Of a stretch of 64,000 nt of DNA, positions 45,897 through 54,647 are shown in pieces. The number at the start of each line of letters is the position of its first letter. Position 1 is the first letter of the stretch. The position numbers and the translations under genes are program-made. Location of the stretch: the NCBI GenBank assembly GCA_050633645.1, contig JBOEGX010000004.1, positions 186,001-250,000 on the forward strand, read 5' to 3'. The DNA is from UBA1672 sp050633645. GTDB taxonomy: Bacteria > Pseudomonadota > Alphaproteobacteria > Micavibrionales > Micavibrionaceae. The notes beneath the pieces are model-generated. The model ran no database searches, was not told where the DNA came from, and worked only from the letters and a program-made list of their open reading frames with translations.

Positions 45897-46442
45897 TCAT
45901 TGCACGACAACAGAGAACGTTATTGGCGTTCCTGCCCCCCCTGTGGAATAAGCCCGATCCGAAGGCAACGTAATCGCGCTATTAATAACAACTTCTCCTC
46001 CAATATAAATATTAGGATCAGGCAACGCATCCATATCAACAGTCACAGCAACCCCATCGCCACCACCAACACCATTACACGCATTGGCAGAACCAAATGT
46101 AGTCCCCATATTAACCGCAATTTCTATATTGCTAATCGTTAAGTCCGTTGCGCCAGAACCTGCCAAAATCGCCGTAGAGCTACACTTCACATCAACCAGC
46201 CCCGTATCGGGCAACGTAATGCGAATATGCCCAACCACTTCCCCCCCATTAGACACAATCCCTGAACCAACAATGCCCAAGTCCCCATTTGTTGCAAGTC
46301 GAATCGTTGCATTATAGGCCGTATCGAAATCAAAAGACCCCAAACCTAAACCTGAAATATTATCAATCGTTTGAGCATAGCTATGGCTTGGAACAAAAAT
46401 TATACCAGCGAAAAGCACCAAAAATAATCGTTTAACATTCAT
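45897..46442 (-). CDS. DUF4402-type pilus subunit, minor
   Basis: The 181-residue exported protein has a signal peptide (LFLVLFAGIIFVPSHSYAQ) and a beta-rich domain with the DUF4402 pattern: FDTAYNATIRLATNGDLG, 'GHIRITLPDTGLVDVKCSS' and a C-terminal 'AYSTGGAGTPITFSVVVQ'. It has about 30 percent likeness by eye to the next gene. It lies after an internal terminator, so it may be made in smaller amounts. The role as a pilus or fibre subunit is inferred from the chaperone-usher genes next to it. Confidence 0.75.
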   Translation of the reverse strand: MNVKRLFLVLFAGIIFVPSHSYAQTIDNISGLGLGSFDFDTAYNATIRLATNGDLGIVGSGIVSNGGEVVGHIRITLPDTGLVDVKCSSTAILAGSGATDLTISNIEIAVNMGTTFGSANACNGVGGGDGVAVTVDMDALPDPNIYIGGEVVINSAITLPSDRAYSTGGAGTPITFSVVVQ

Positions 46443-46452
46443 AAATGCGCCA

Positions 46453-46485
46453 TAAAAAAACTGCGGAAGAAACACCCCCGCAGTC
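46453..46485 (-). terminator. Strong internal terminator between the two pilus subunits
   Basis: On the minus strand ACTGCGG pairs with CCGCAGT (positions 46484-46478 and 46466-46460) around an 11-base loop and is followed by seven T. It lies in the intergenic gap between the first and second DUF4402 genes, so most transcripts should end after the first subunit. Confidence 0.85.
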
Positions 46486-46513
46486 TATCATCTTTATAAT
46501 AAGAAACGAACCC

Positions 46514-47113
46514 TTATTGGAAAACAAGACGGAAAGTAACTGGGTTACCTGTACCAGTCGATGTATCAAACGGCGTAGCACCAGAACTACCATTCAACAC
46601 GTTCGATCCAATAGTCAATTCAGCACCAATAAAAATTGATGGGTTATTACTGACGCCCGTATCAATAGATCCAGCACCAACACCAACACCACCACATGTA
46701 TTTGCAGCAGCAGCAGTAGTATAATCAGTAGCCGTTTCATCCCAAACAACCTCTGTAACTGATAAAGGCGTCGCACCATCATCAATAATAGCCGTCGCAT
46801 CACATGAAACAAGAATAGTTCCTGCAGAAGATGTCACGTCCAACTGACCAGCAGCAGGAGTCCCCGTCAATGTCAAACCAACTGGACCAACAAGAGCAGC
46901 ATTTCCATCTGGACCAAGCTGAACCACACCAGAGTGAACCGCAACAAAGTCAATACCACCAAAATCAAGATCAGCAGATTTTGCAACAGAAACAGCCGCC
47001 GATGCAGTCATCGTCGCATCAACATCAATATCAGTCGCGTTTACACTATTAAATCCGAACCCCGCGAAACTCGCAATCGTCGCTAGTAAAAGAATTTTTT
47101 GGCTTTTAACCAT
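46514..47113 (-). CDS. DUF4402-type pilus subunit, probably major
   Basis: The 199-residue exported protein has a signal peptide (ILLLATIASFAGFGFNSVNA). The mature part is Ala/Gly/Thr-rich and acidic, with 'VDATMTASAAVSVAKSADLD', GPDGNAALVGPVGLTLTG and a C-terminal 'GTGNPVTFRLVFQ'. These fit the DUF4402 fold. GAGGAG is a perfect ribosome site ahead of the ATG at 47113. It is the first gene of the locus and the terminator after it favours high output, so it is probably the main subunit. Confidence 0.8.
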   Translation of the reverse strand: MVKSQKILLLATIASFAGFGFNSVNATDIDVDATMTASAAVSVAKSADLDFGGIDFVAVHSGVVQLGPDGNAALVGPVGLTLTGTPAAGQLDVTSSAGTILVSCDATAIIDDGATPLSVTEVVWDETATDYTTAAAANTCGGVGVGAGSIDTGVSNNPSIFIGAELTIGSNVLNGSSGATPFDTSTGTGNPVTFRLVFQ

Positions 47114-47282
47114 CGTTTTTCTCCTCAAAACATTGTTTATCAAAATACTATTGATACATCCTATAGCAATCGGAATCACTATAACTTAGTATTTACAAAT
47201 AGTAAAACCTAAACATTAAAGTTCCAAAAACAATAAAGTTTAATATAGTAAACAATCAACACACTTAACAAAAATAAAAACA

Positions 47283-47675
47283 ATGCCTTCAAAAACAGAA
47301 ATTCAAATTATATATGATAGAGAATGCCCATTCTGTCGCAATTATATAAATTTAATAAGGGTACAAAAAAACTACACAGTTACACTCATAGACGCACGCA
47401 CACCGTCCGCCATCACTGACGACATAAAAAACAAACATCATCTAAATTTTGACGAAGGCATGGTCGTTAAAATTAACGAAAATGTATATTTCGGCGCAGA
47501 TGCCATGCACATGATATCATTATTAAGCACAAAATCAGGATTTTTAAATCGTATAATATCTTTCATTTTCAAATCCAAACATGCATCTTGTATTATATAC
47601 CCAATATTAAAATGGTTCAGAAAACTGACCCTTTGGCTTTTACGCATACCTTTAATTAACGAGCAAAAGCATTAA
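47283..47675 (+). CDS. DCC-type thiol-disulfide oxidoreductase
   Basis: The 130-residue protein has the DCC signature YDRECPFCRNY near the N-terminus, a CxxC in a thioredoxin-like fold (DUF393), followed by 'LIDARTPS' and FDEGMVVKI. The C-terminus is basic and hydrophobic and may contact the membrane. The next gene starts four bases later and encodes an HTTM-type membrane protein, a common pairing for this family. Confidence 0.85.
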   Translation: MPSKTEIQIIYDRECPFCRNYINLIRVQKNYTVTLIDARTPSAITDDIKNKHHLNFDEGMVVKINENVYFGADAMHMISLLSTKSGFLNRIISFIFKSKHASCIIYPILKWFRKLTLWLLRIPLINEQKH

Positions 47676-47678
47676 AAT

Positions 47679-49196
47679 ATGAACTGCACGCGCATAACAC
47701 AAAAATGGAACGATTTAACACAACGCCCCTTCGAAACGCATGACGGTGCGTCTCTCGCTGTATTCCGCATAATGCTTGGCATACTCCTCCTCAGCGACGC
47801 CCTAAACAAATTCCCCAAAAAATTTATTATAAAAGACTTCAGACCAACCTATCACGGCTTTGATTGGATACAAGCCAACCCCGACCTCGTTAATTTATGC
47901 ATCAATATCCTGCCTTATACCATAATATGCGTGATTTTTGGCTTCCTCTATCGCATCACCATGCCCGTCACCACACTCATGGTTGCCTATCTCTTTTTTG
48001 CCTTCCCCGAGCATTATTTAAACCACTATTACCTGCTCCTGCTCTACCTCATATTAATGAGCGTCATCCCCGCACATAAAACGTGGTCAATCGATGCCAT
48101 CATCCAAAACAAAAAAGAGGAAAACACAACGCCCAGCTGGTGTTACCTCATACTAAAACTCCAAACAGAAATTATGCTAATTTTCGCAGGATTGGTGAAA
48201 ATCAATAACGACTGGCTGCACCTGCTCCCCCTCTCTGGATGGATAAGAATAGGGTTTCAAGATATCCCAATCATCAACCACCTCGTCCTCTACGACACAA
48301 CCATCGCCATCGGCGCATATGGAATAATCCTGCTTCACATACTCGGCGCGCCACTTTTATTTCATCGAAAAACGCGCCCATGGATTTTTGGCCTTTACGT
48401 CTGCTTTCATTTAATAAACAGCCAAATATTCCATATTGGAATTTTCCCATTCATGGCCATCGCCGCAACCCTGCTCTTTTTTGCACCCAACTGGCCAAAA
48501 ACATTTTGGTCAAAGATTTCCATCTACATTTTACCGCCCCTTACCCACATCAAAAATGCAACATCAAAATCCAAACTTCCACGCAAAATCATTATTGCGC
48601 TCATATCCATATGGCTACTCGTACAAATCGTCCTTCCCATTCCGGCCCTTCTCTCAACCAATCTTCAGGTCGAATGGACAGGCCACCGCGATATGTTCAG
48701 CTGGCGGATGATGCTCAACGAACGAAGCATAAAATCTGCAGTCTTCGCTGTTCACATCCCGGAAAGACGCCGCATAGAATTCGTATCACTCAAAAGCCAC
48801 CTCACCCCAATGCAATGTTTCCGTATCACTTGGAGCGACACCACTGTCCAGTTCGCAAATTATTTAGAAAAACTCTATCAGGAAAAATATGATACCAACG
48901 ATGTAAGAGTTCACGCATATATCATCATCAGAGTAAACCTGCGCGAAGAAGAACTCTGGGCGAACCCAACAATCGACATCTCAAAATACGAAACCAAATA
49001 CGGTACTTATGAATGGTTAGAACCTGCGAACAACAAACTCAGAACATGGAAAGAATACGTGCAATCATCAAATTACGAACCGCCAACCTACGGTGAAATA
49101 TTGGACGCCATGCAACTCCCCAACGAAGAAATCATCGTATTCGCAGATGTAAATGATAATTTGAATTCACATCCATCAAAACCACGCTGTGAATAG
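47679..49196 (+). CDS. HTTM/vitamin K-dependent gamma-carboxylase-like membrane protein
   Basis: The 505-residue protein has about eight or nine transmembrane helices up to residue 330, then a soluble beta-rich tail. 'SLAVFRIMLGILLLSDALNK', 'FAGLVKINNDWL' and 'CFHLINSQIFHIGIFPFMA' match the HTTM domain shared with vertebrate gamma-glutamyl carboxylase. 'EWTGHRDMFSWRMML' at the start of the tail also fits that family. The enzyme could carboxylate or otherwise modify glutamate side chains, or carry out another quinone-linked reaction; it is paired with a DCC redox protein. The actual reaction is unknown in most bacteria. Confidence 0.75.
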   Translation: MNCTRITQKWNDLTQRPFETHDGASLAVFRIMLGILLLSDALNKFPKKFIIKDFRPTYHGFDWIQANPDLVNLCINILPYTIICVIFGFLYRITMPVTTLMVAYLFFAFPEHYLNHYYLLLLYLILMSVIPAHKTWSIDAIIQNKKEENTTPSWCYLILKLQTEIMLIFAGLVKINNDWLHLLPLSGWIRIGFQDIPIINHLVLYDTTIAIGAYGIILLHILGAPLLFHRKTRPWIFGLYVCFHLINSQIFHIGIFPFMAIAATLLFFAPNWPKTFWSKISIYILPPLTHIKNATSKSKLPRKIIIALISIWLLVQIVLPIPALLSTNLQVEWTGHRDMFSWRMMLNERSIKSAVFAVHIPERRRIEFVSLKSHLTPMQCFRITWSDTTVQFANYLEKLYQEKYDTNDVRVHAYIIIRVNLREEELWANPTIDISKYETKYGTYEWLEPANNKLRTWKEYVQSSNYEPPTYGEILDAMQLPNEEIIVFADVNDNLNSHPSKPRCE

Positions 49197-49206
49197 ATAC
49201 AAAAAA

Positions 49207-49230
49207 AGGCGCCTGAAAAAACAGGCACCT
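49207..49230. terminator. Bidirectional terminator between HTTM gene and cspA
   Basis: AGGCGCCTG (49207-49215) pairs with CAGGCACCT (49222-49230) with one mismatch around six A. A-rich sequence precedes and T-rich sequence follows, and the two genes converge here. Confidence 0.8.
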
Positions 49231-49267
49231 TTAAAATTCCATTGTTAAACGGAGTTATCCGAAAAAC

Positions 49268-49480
49268 TTATGCAACATCTTTAAGATTAGCTGCATTTTC
49301 TTTATTTCTTTGAGTATCTTTTTCGATGTCAAAAGAGATTTTTTGACCTTCTCTAAGAGTTCTCATACCTGATTTTTCAACGGCACTGATATGAACGAAA
49401 ACATCGCCACCACCATCATCGTTTTGAATAAATCCAAAACCTTTTGTTTCGTTAAACCATTTCACTGTACCTGTAGACAT
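49268..49480 (-). CDS. cspA: Cold-shock protein
   Basis: The 70-residue protein is a single OB-fold cold-shock domain with the RNP1-like KGFGFIQ and RNP2-like VFVHIS motifs. It binds single-stranded RNA and melts secondary structure. The start at 49480 (MSTGTVKWF) has GAAGGAAAT ahead of it; the frame extends upstream but without family support. The exact paralogue (cspA or another csp) cannot be named. Confidence 0.93.
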   Translation of the reverse strand: MSTGTVKWFNETKGFGFIQNDDGGGDVFVHISAVEKSGMRTLREGQKISFDIEKDTQRNKENAANLKDVA

Positions 49481-49700
49481 ATTATTTCCTTCGTCATATT
49501 TTAGATTAGAACGCCTTTTGTAAAACAACAAAAAACGTGGTTAAAGCCTGAAAAACGCTTAACTACCAAACTATAACTTTGTGGAAAATGGTGAGGACTT
49601 CTTAACGAAAATTCACTTATTATCTTATAAAACTATATCTCGTAGATGGCATTTTGCCAAACTCTTCGGCATTAATGTCAGGTATTCCAAGGTTTGTCAA
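49481..49700 (-). promoter_or_regulatory. cspA promoter and long 5' leader
   Basis: On the minus strand TTGACA (49700-49695) is followed after 18 bases by ATTAAT (49676-49671), placing the start near 49664 and a leader of about 185 bases ahead of cspA. The leader holds an inverted repeat GTTAAGC/GCTTTAAC around 49540-49565. Long leaders that change fold with temperature are known for csp genes. The rest of the gap up to 49811 is A/T rich and holds no gene I can see. Confidence 0.55.
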
Positions 49701-49811
49701 TTTTTCATTTTAAAATATGCGCCCAACTTTTTGCGTAGTTTATAAAAATATTATAAATTAAAAGAAAAACATAAACATAAACCCGCCCCCCTAAAGCAAG
49801 GATGTAATTAC

Positions 49812-50132
49812 ATGAACACATTCAAACCAAAACGTTACTTCATGACTTATGGCTTGCATGACAAGATAACAGATATTGTGCGCGGATCAGATGGAAAGGA
49901 ACATACTGTCACTATGCGAGGCTGGCATTGGAACAATCTTGATTGGATCAAAAAAAATGTCCCAACAACTGAAGAGATGCTCGTTGATAATTCATATATA
50001 GGAATGTTTGAAGGCAGCAGACATAGCTTATCAGAAACACTAGAGACAACAATCTACCACTACATTGAATCATTCCATCATTCTCGCAAGGAACGTGAAG
50101 CGAAGCTAATAAAAGACGAAAACAATGCTTGA
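49812..50132 (+). CDS. Hypothetical protein, 106 residues
   Basis: I do not recognise this soluble, charged protein. It has a central WHWNNLDWIKKN segment and a His/Glu-rich end. An AAGGATG ribosome site precedes the ATG. Its stop overlaps the TTG start of the next gene by four bases (TTGA), so the two are coupled. Function unknown. Confidence 0.6.
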   Translation: MNTFKPKRYFMTYGLHDKITDIVRGSDGKEHTVTMRGWHWNNLDWIKKNVPTTEEMLVDNSYIGMFEGSRHSLSETLETTIYHYIESFHHSRKEREAKLIKDENNA

Positions 50133-50713
50133 AAGCAGAAACAACAGAAACATTTACACTTTGGCCAGCCAAGCCCCCCATTAAAATCGAAGAAACAATA
50201 AATAAAATCGCCATCAACACACTACGAAATATCAAAGGATATGGCGAAGAATACTTACAAAATAATGGCCTGCCACACACATTATCAGACGGTATTTTTG
50301 CCGCTGGCTTGGCGCGCCACACAATGCGCGATACGAAAAACAAACAAAACGAATATATCTCCATCATCGGTTTAGACGCTTACTCCATCATGGAAACGGC
50401 AAAAAACATCCAAAATCATCCAACTTATTTCCACTCACCTTCAGTTTCCCCTGAGGCAAAACTTCTACATCTTATTACTGTGAAAATAGATTCTGATAAA
50501 ATCCTCCGCAATTCAGAGGAACTAGATAAATACCAGCCACAAGACCAATCAAACCACATAAACGGAATCCAGAAATTCATAAACCATATTGACCAACTAA
50601 ACCTAATTCCTGAAAAATCGGGGCTAGAGCGCATCACCACCCTTCGCACAAACGAGGCCAAACAAAACCTCGATGCCTTCTCATCCTCTCCACCATCCTT
50701 TGAAATCATTTAA
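50129..50713 (+). CDS. Hypothetical helical protein, TTG start
   Basis: I do not recognise this 194-residue soluble protein. It is predicted mostly helical with many Asn, Lys, Ile and Glu. The start is TTG overlapping the upstream stop. A stretch 'SIIGLDAYSIMETAKNIQNH' and a Pro/Ser end are visible. It belongs to the group of small lineage-type proteins around hisG and infA, but I see no clear sequence identity to the others. Function unknown. Confidence 0.6.
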   Translation: MKAETTETFTLWPAKPPIKIEETINKIAINTLRNIKGYGEEYLQNNGLPHTLSDGIFAAGLARHTMRDTKNKQNEYISIIGLDAYSIMETAKNIQNHPTYFHSPSVSPEAKLLHLITVKIDSDKILRNSEELDKYQPQDQSNHINGIQKFINHIDQLNLIPEKSGLERITTLRTNEAKQNLDAFSSSPPSFEII

Positions 50714-50774
50714 CAAATAATTTTTCTGGAAAATATTACGCATATAAGCCATAATAGAAAAAATATAAAAGTAC

Positions 50775-51674
50775 GTGGTAATGGTTGATAATTCAGATTC
50801 AAAAAACAAATCCTTAATTCATGCTGTATTCAATGCAAGCAACGCTATTGATGCACAACAAGTAAATACACAAAATGTGTTAAAAAAATATGGCTATGAG
50901 AATCTCATTGATAATTCATATAAAAATTTTCTAAATAAAACAGCGTCAGAACACAGTTCAGTGTTAGAGAGCGCTTATAAACGCTTACTCTCACGCAAAT
51001 ACAATGGAATAGAACCTATTCTAGAGTCAGCAACTCCAAAAGGACGCCCTGCTGATGAAATAATCTCTCAAATATCCGCACATCTTATCCCTGCAAGGGA
51101 ACGCCCATTTCTTTCAGGTTCAGTTGAAAGGGCAAATGCTATACAAAAACATGCCCCCGAATATTTGGGTTCAAACGAAGCCATCTCAAATGCCTTGCGA
51201 GTCGCCAATTTGGAAACGCCTGAATTACCTAAAATTTTCGATACATCATCGAATGACTACACCGCCCACATCAATGAAGATGCTAAAAACATTATTGATC
51301 AAGTTTTCAAATTCGATCTAAATCCAGAAACTCTAAAAAACAGCCCACACAACGAAGCAAAACTTTTACTCTTATGCCGAACATCCGAAGCTTTAAAAAC
51401 CTTGGTTTCTGCTGGAGAATCTCTGTCAAAAGATGGCGGAATGTCGGATGATGAAAAACATTACGGCTCGGTCATGGTTGAATATGCAGAGGAAATAGCA
51501 CAAATCCTTGAAATGAGCCCAAATGGAACTGCCCTAGAAAAAACAATTCTGCAACAATGTACTGATCTTACAAAAATCATAGAAAATGCACCATCAATAG
51601 AAGAAATGAAACAAGAACAAGCCACAATATCAAATGCCGAAAATGTAACACGCATGCCTATTCCTGGTGAATAA
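50775..51674 (+). CDS. Hypothetical helical protein, 299 residues
   Basis: I do not recognise this protein. It is soluble, acidic and helical, with no signal peptide. The start may be GTG at 50775 or ATG two codons later; neither has a strong ribosome site. 'FKFDLNPETLKNSPHNEAKL' and a methionine/proline end (MPIPGE) are visible. It lies 47 bases upstream of hisG on the same strand. Function unknown. Confidence 0.6.
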   Translation: MVMVDNSDSKNKSLIHAVFNASNAIDAQQVNTQNVLKKYGYENLIDNSYKNFLNKTASEHSSVLESAYKRLLSRKYNGIEPILESATPKGRPADEIISQISAHLIPARERPFLSGSVERANAIQKHAPEYLGSNEAISNALRVANLETPELPKIFDTSSNDYTAHINEDAKNIIDQVFKFDLNPETLKNSPHNEAKLLLLCRTSEALKTLVSAGESLSKDGGMSDDEKHYGSVMVEYAEEIAQILEMSPNGTALEKTILQQCTDLTKIIENAPSIEEMKQEQATISNAENVTRMPIPGE

Positions 51675-51721
51675 TAAAAACGCCCCTTGGCAATAATACA
51701 AATTCGCGCTAAACCTTCCCT

Positions 51722-52387
51722 ATGATCGCAAATAAAAAATTCATATTCGCCATCCCCAAAGGCAGAATCCTAGAGGAGCTAACCCCTCTTTTGGAAAAAT
51801 GCGGCATCATTCCCGAAGATGATTTTACAAATGATAAAAGCCGCAAATTACAATTCACCACCAATCACCCCGATTTAGACATCATCCGCGTTCGCGCCTT
51901 TGACGTTGCCACTTTCGTGGCCTATGGCGGCGCACATATCGGTGTTGTCGGCAGTGACGCCATCGAAGAATTCAATTATTCTGAACTTTATGCCCCATTG
52001 GATTTAAGAATCGGAAAATGTCGCCTATCCGTTGCAATGCCAACGAAAGAAGCTGAAAAAGAAGACCCCAGCAGTTGGAGTCATATTAAAGTAGCAACCA
52101 AATACCCAAACCTAACCGCACGTCACTTTGCCGCGCGCGGTGTTCAGACAGAATGCATTAAATTAAACGGCGCTATGGAAATTGCACCAGCCCTCGGCCT
52201 TGCCCGAAGAATCGTTGACCTCGTTTCAACAGGAAACACACTCACAGCCAATAATATGGTTGAAATAGAAAAGATACTAGACGTATCGTCACGACTAATA
52301 ATCAATCGAAGTACGCAAAAAAACCATCCCACAGAAGTAAATGGCTGGATCGAAAAATTCAGAGCAGCTCTAAGCACCAGCTCGTAA
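51722..52387 (+). CDS. hisG: ATP phosphoribosyltransferase, short form
   Basis: HisG starts histidine synthesis by joining ATP and PRPP. Motifs such as IPKGRILEEL, 'GGAHIGVVGSDAIEE', 'KVATKYPNLTARHF' and 'DLVSTGNTLTANNMVE' are typical; the last is the PRPP loop. At 221 residues it lacks the C-terminal regulatory domain, so it is the short form, which needs HisZ as partner (family knowledge). Neither hisZ nor hisD is in the window. Confidence 0.95.
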   Translation: MIANKKFIFAIPKGRILEELTPLLEKCGIIPEDDFTNDKSRKLQFTTNHPDLDIIRVRAFDVATFVAYGGAHIGVVGSDAIEEFNYSELYAPLDLRIGKCRLSVAMPTKEAEKEDPSSWSHIKVATKYPNLTARHFAARGVQTECIKLNGAMEIAPALGLARRIVDLVSTGNTLTANNMVEIEKILDVSSRLIINRSTQKNHPTEVNGWIEKFRAALSTSS

Positions 52388-52469
52388 TACTTCAAGTATT
52401 TTAACTTTTATTAAAGAATGTACTAATATTATAAGCACCGCAGCAATTCACTTCGGTAAAGGCTCTATA

Positions 52470-52979
52470 ATGTTAGATACATGCATAAAAACCGCAGATA
52501 AAAGCCAGATTCACGCCCTTAATATAATGGGTTATGATGAAGAAAACAGCTCGTGCCCACTTCAAATGGATCGTGATATCGCCATCAACGACCTAAAACA
52601 TGACAGCTATTTTCAACCCATTAAGGATAAAAACGGCCCCTATGCACTCGAACTCTATATCGAAGATAACAGGCTAATATTCCACATTCAAAACGCAATC
52701 GGCCAAGACCTCCCCTATATGGTTTTATCACTCAATCCTTATCGCCGCCTGATAAAAGATTACTTCATGATCTGCCAAAGCTTTGATAAGGCCGTGCGCG
52801 AGGGAAAACCATCACGTGTAGAAGCCATCGATATGGGACGGCGCGGCATTCATAACGAAGGCGCAGAGCTCCTCATCGAACGCCTCAGCGACAAAATAGA
52901 GCTAGACACAAACACCGCCCGCCGCCTATTCACACTGATTTGCGTCCTGCATACGGGAAAAGCCCATGCATTGCGCTAA
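52470..52979 (+). CDS. UPF0262 family protein
   Basis: The 169-residue protein matches the alphaproteobacterial UPF0262 family: DRDIAINDLKHDS, 'LSLNPYRRLIKDYFMIC', 'KPSRVEAIDMGRRGIHNEG' and 'DTNTARRLFTLICVLH'. The family is uncharacterised but usually lies between his genes and infA, as here. A conserved FDKAVREG segment is present. Function unknown. Confidence 0.9.
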   Translation: MLDTCIKTADKSQIHALNIMGYDEENSSCPLQMDRDIAINDLKHDSYFQPIKDKNGPYALELYIEDNRLIFHIQNAIGQDLPYMVLSLNPYRRLIKDYFMICQSFDKAVREGKPSRVEAIDMGRRGIHNEGAELLIERLSDKIELDTNTARRLFTLICVLHTGKAHALR

Positions 52980-53040
52980 AAATTGACGCAAACAAACCTG
53001 CTTGTTATATTCAAAAATAAAAAGGATTAGGGGCAATGCA

Positions 53041-53625
53041 TTGACATATCAAAAATCACCATGGTTTCAAATTGATACAATGAATCTGTATCATTCCCTA
53101 AAATACATAAAGAAACACCTAAACGCTGACTTCCCAGATAAACTAACTCAAGACCTAAACACACAAGAAAACAAAACCAACAACCCATTGATTTACAATC
53201 GGTTATCCTCAATTTTTAAAAAAACAACACAATCAGGCTTAAATAAAAAAGACTTCCAAACCTTATATGACACAGCCAACAAATGGCTACAAAACGGCTC
53301 AATCACTGATTTAGAAACAGCAAAAGCTCTAAAACCCTTCTTTCCCTGCCTCGACGCACAAAAGAAAAGTGTCTTAGATTTTCGCGTCAAAGATAAAAAC
53401 GGTGAAAGCAACGATTACACGAAAAACTTTGATATGCTTGTTCATGCCGCAAGTATCACAGAGACACTAAAATTTTGGAAAGACGAAAACCTTCTAGAAT
53501 CTTCTCAATTCGCCGAAATCGTTAAAAAAAATATAGAACGCTTAGATAAAGACTTCAGCTTCCCCCCTCCTGCAAAAAACACCCCCCTTCCATCATCCGC
53601 CGCAAATGACCCCAAACACGACTAA
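53041..53625 (+). CDS. Small helical protein, paralogue family member 1
   Basis: I do not recognise a named family. The frame reaches 53002 but the TTG at 53041 has AGGGG eight bases upstream, so I use it; an ATG at 53080 is an alternative. The protein is soluble and helical. 'DTANKWLQNGS', 'LKPFFPCLDAQKKSV' and 'HAASITETLKFW' match 'NEIDLWLENGS', 'FNHFLDNQGKTI' and 'KHASKLTEIINRW' in the next gene, so the two are paralogues. They replace the genes normally found between UPF0262 and infA. Confidence 0.65.
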   Translation: MTYQKSPWFQIDTMNLYHSLKYIKKHLNADFPDKLTQDLNTQENKTNNPLIYNRLSSIFKKTTQSGLNKKDFQTLYDTANKWLQNGSITDLETAKALKPFFPCLDAQKKSVLDFRVKDKNGESNDYTKNFDMLVHAASITETLKFWKDENLLESSQFAEIVKKNIERLDKDFSFPPPAKNTPLPSSAANDPKHD

Positions 53626-53637
53626 CGCAATTTTTTC

Positions 53638-53667
53638 TTGACGAATTGACCATAATAACGCTACGAA
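53638..53667 (+). promoter_or_regulatory. Promoter of helical protein 2
   Basis: TTGACG (53638-53643) and TACGAA (53662-53667) lie 18 bases apart in the gap between the two paralogues. Start would be near 53674, about 70 bases before the ATG. Confidence 0.45.
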
Positions 53668-53745
53668 TGCCCCAAATAAAAAATATATATCGCGCTAAAG
53701 CCCTTCCCAAAACAACAAGCGCAAAAATAAAGAGCGATAACTAAA

Positions 53746-54318
53746 ATGATAAGCGAAAAAGAACAGCTTCAACTCGACATAAACGAATTCGCAATCCTTC
53801 TCCAACATCTACACCGAGATATTGCGAAGGAAAAAGAGCCACATTTTTCAAACTCACTCCAAAGCAAAGCATTCGAAGAAGTTAATCACAGATATGACTT
53901 CAAAAGACTTAAGGCTACGTTCACGGAAAATGCCGAAGAAGAAGAAATCATAACAAAAACAGCTGGAATAGAAGAAGCCAAAGCCCTGTTCAATGAAATA
54001 GATCTCTGGCTCGAAAACGGCTCTAACGGTAAATCACTATTAAAAGCAGCAAACGCATTCAATCACTTCCTTGATAATCAGGGAAAAACAATTATGGAAT
54101 CACAAAGCCCCGTACAAAAACTAAACAATGATCATATTCGCTACGCTGTTGACGTTTGCAAACACGCATCTAAACTTACGGAAATCATCAATCGATGGGA
54201 TCAAACAACAACAAACTTGCAATCCAAAGCATTAAAAGAGGTCATATCGGAAAAACTGGGTTTAAACGAAGTCGATCACGATATAGAAACAACTCAAACC
54301 ACACCTGAACACGAATAA
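53746..54318 (+). CDS. Small helical protein, paralogue family member 2
   Basis: This 190-residue soluble acidic protein shares the WLxNGS and HAS..TE..xxW pattern with the gene before it. It is almost all helix and ends in a Thr/Glu tail. It lies just upstream of the infA promoter. I cannot assign a function; the duplication and absence from the usual gene order suggest a lineage-specific family. Confidence 0.65.
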   Translation: MISEKEQLQLDINEFAILLQHLHRDIAKEKEPHFSNSLQSKAFEEVNHRYDFKRLKATFTENAEEEEIITKTAGIEEAKALFNEIDLWLENGSNGKSLLKAANAFNHFLDNQGKTIMESQSPVQKLNNDHIRYAVDVCKHASKLTEIINRWDQTTTNLQSKALKEVISEKLGLNEVDHDIETTQTTPEHE

Positions 54319-54331
54319 ACCAAACAACATC

Positions 54332-54359
54332 TTGATTTTTTCTCTGCAATCAGTATAAA
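54332..54359 (+). promoter_or_regulatory. infA promoter
   Basis: TTGATT (54332-54337) and TATAAA (54354-54359) are 16 bases apart, placing the start about 40 bases before the infA ATG. Confidence 0.55.
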
Positions 54360-54406
54360 TCTGTACGACTTTTATTTTACCTAACAAAAAGAAATATCAT
54401 AAGCCC

Positions 54407-54625
54407 ATGGCAAAAGAAGATTTAATTGAATTCAAAGGCGTTGTAAGCGAAGTCCTCCCCAATGCGATGTTCCGCGTTACACTGGAAAACGACCACGTCA
54501 TCCTTGCACACACCGCTGGCAAAATGCGTAAAAACCGCATCCGCGTCCTTCAAGGTGATACAGTTGTTGTCGAAATGACACCTTACGACCTAACCAAGGG
54601 CCGCATTATTTTCCGTGAAAAATAA
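54407..54625 (+). CDS. infA: Translation initiation factor IF-1
   Basis: IF-1 binds the A site of the 30S subunit. The 72-residue OB-fold protein contains 'EVLPNAMFRVTLENDHVILA' and 'GKMRKNRIRVLQGDTVVVEM', then LTKGRI, all diagnostic. It starts the infA-maf-rng operon with short gaps. Confidence 0.98.
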   Translation: MAKEDLIEFKGVVSEVLPNAMFRVTLENDHVILAHTAGKMRKNRIRVLQGDTVVVEMTPYDLTKGRIIFREK

Positions 54626-54647
54626 GCCATAGACAAAAAGGCCACGC

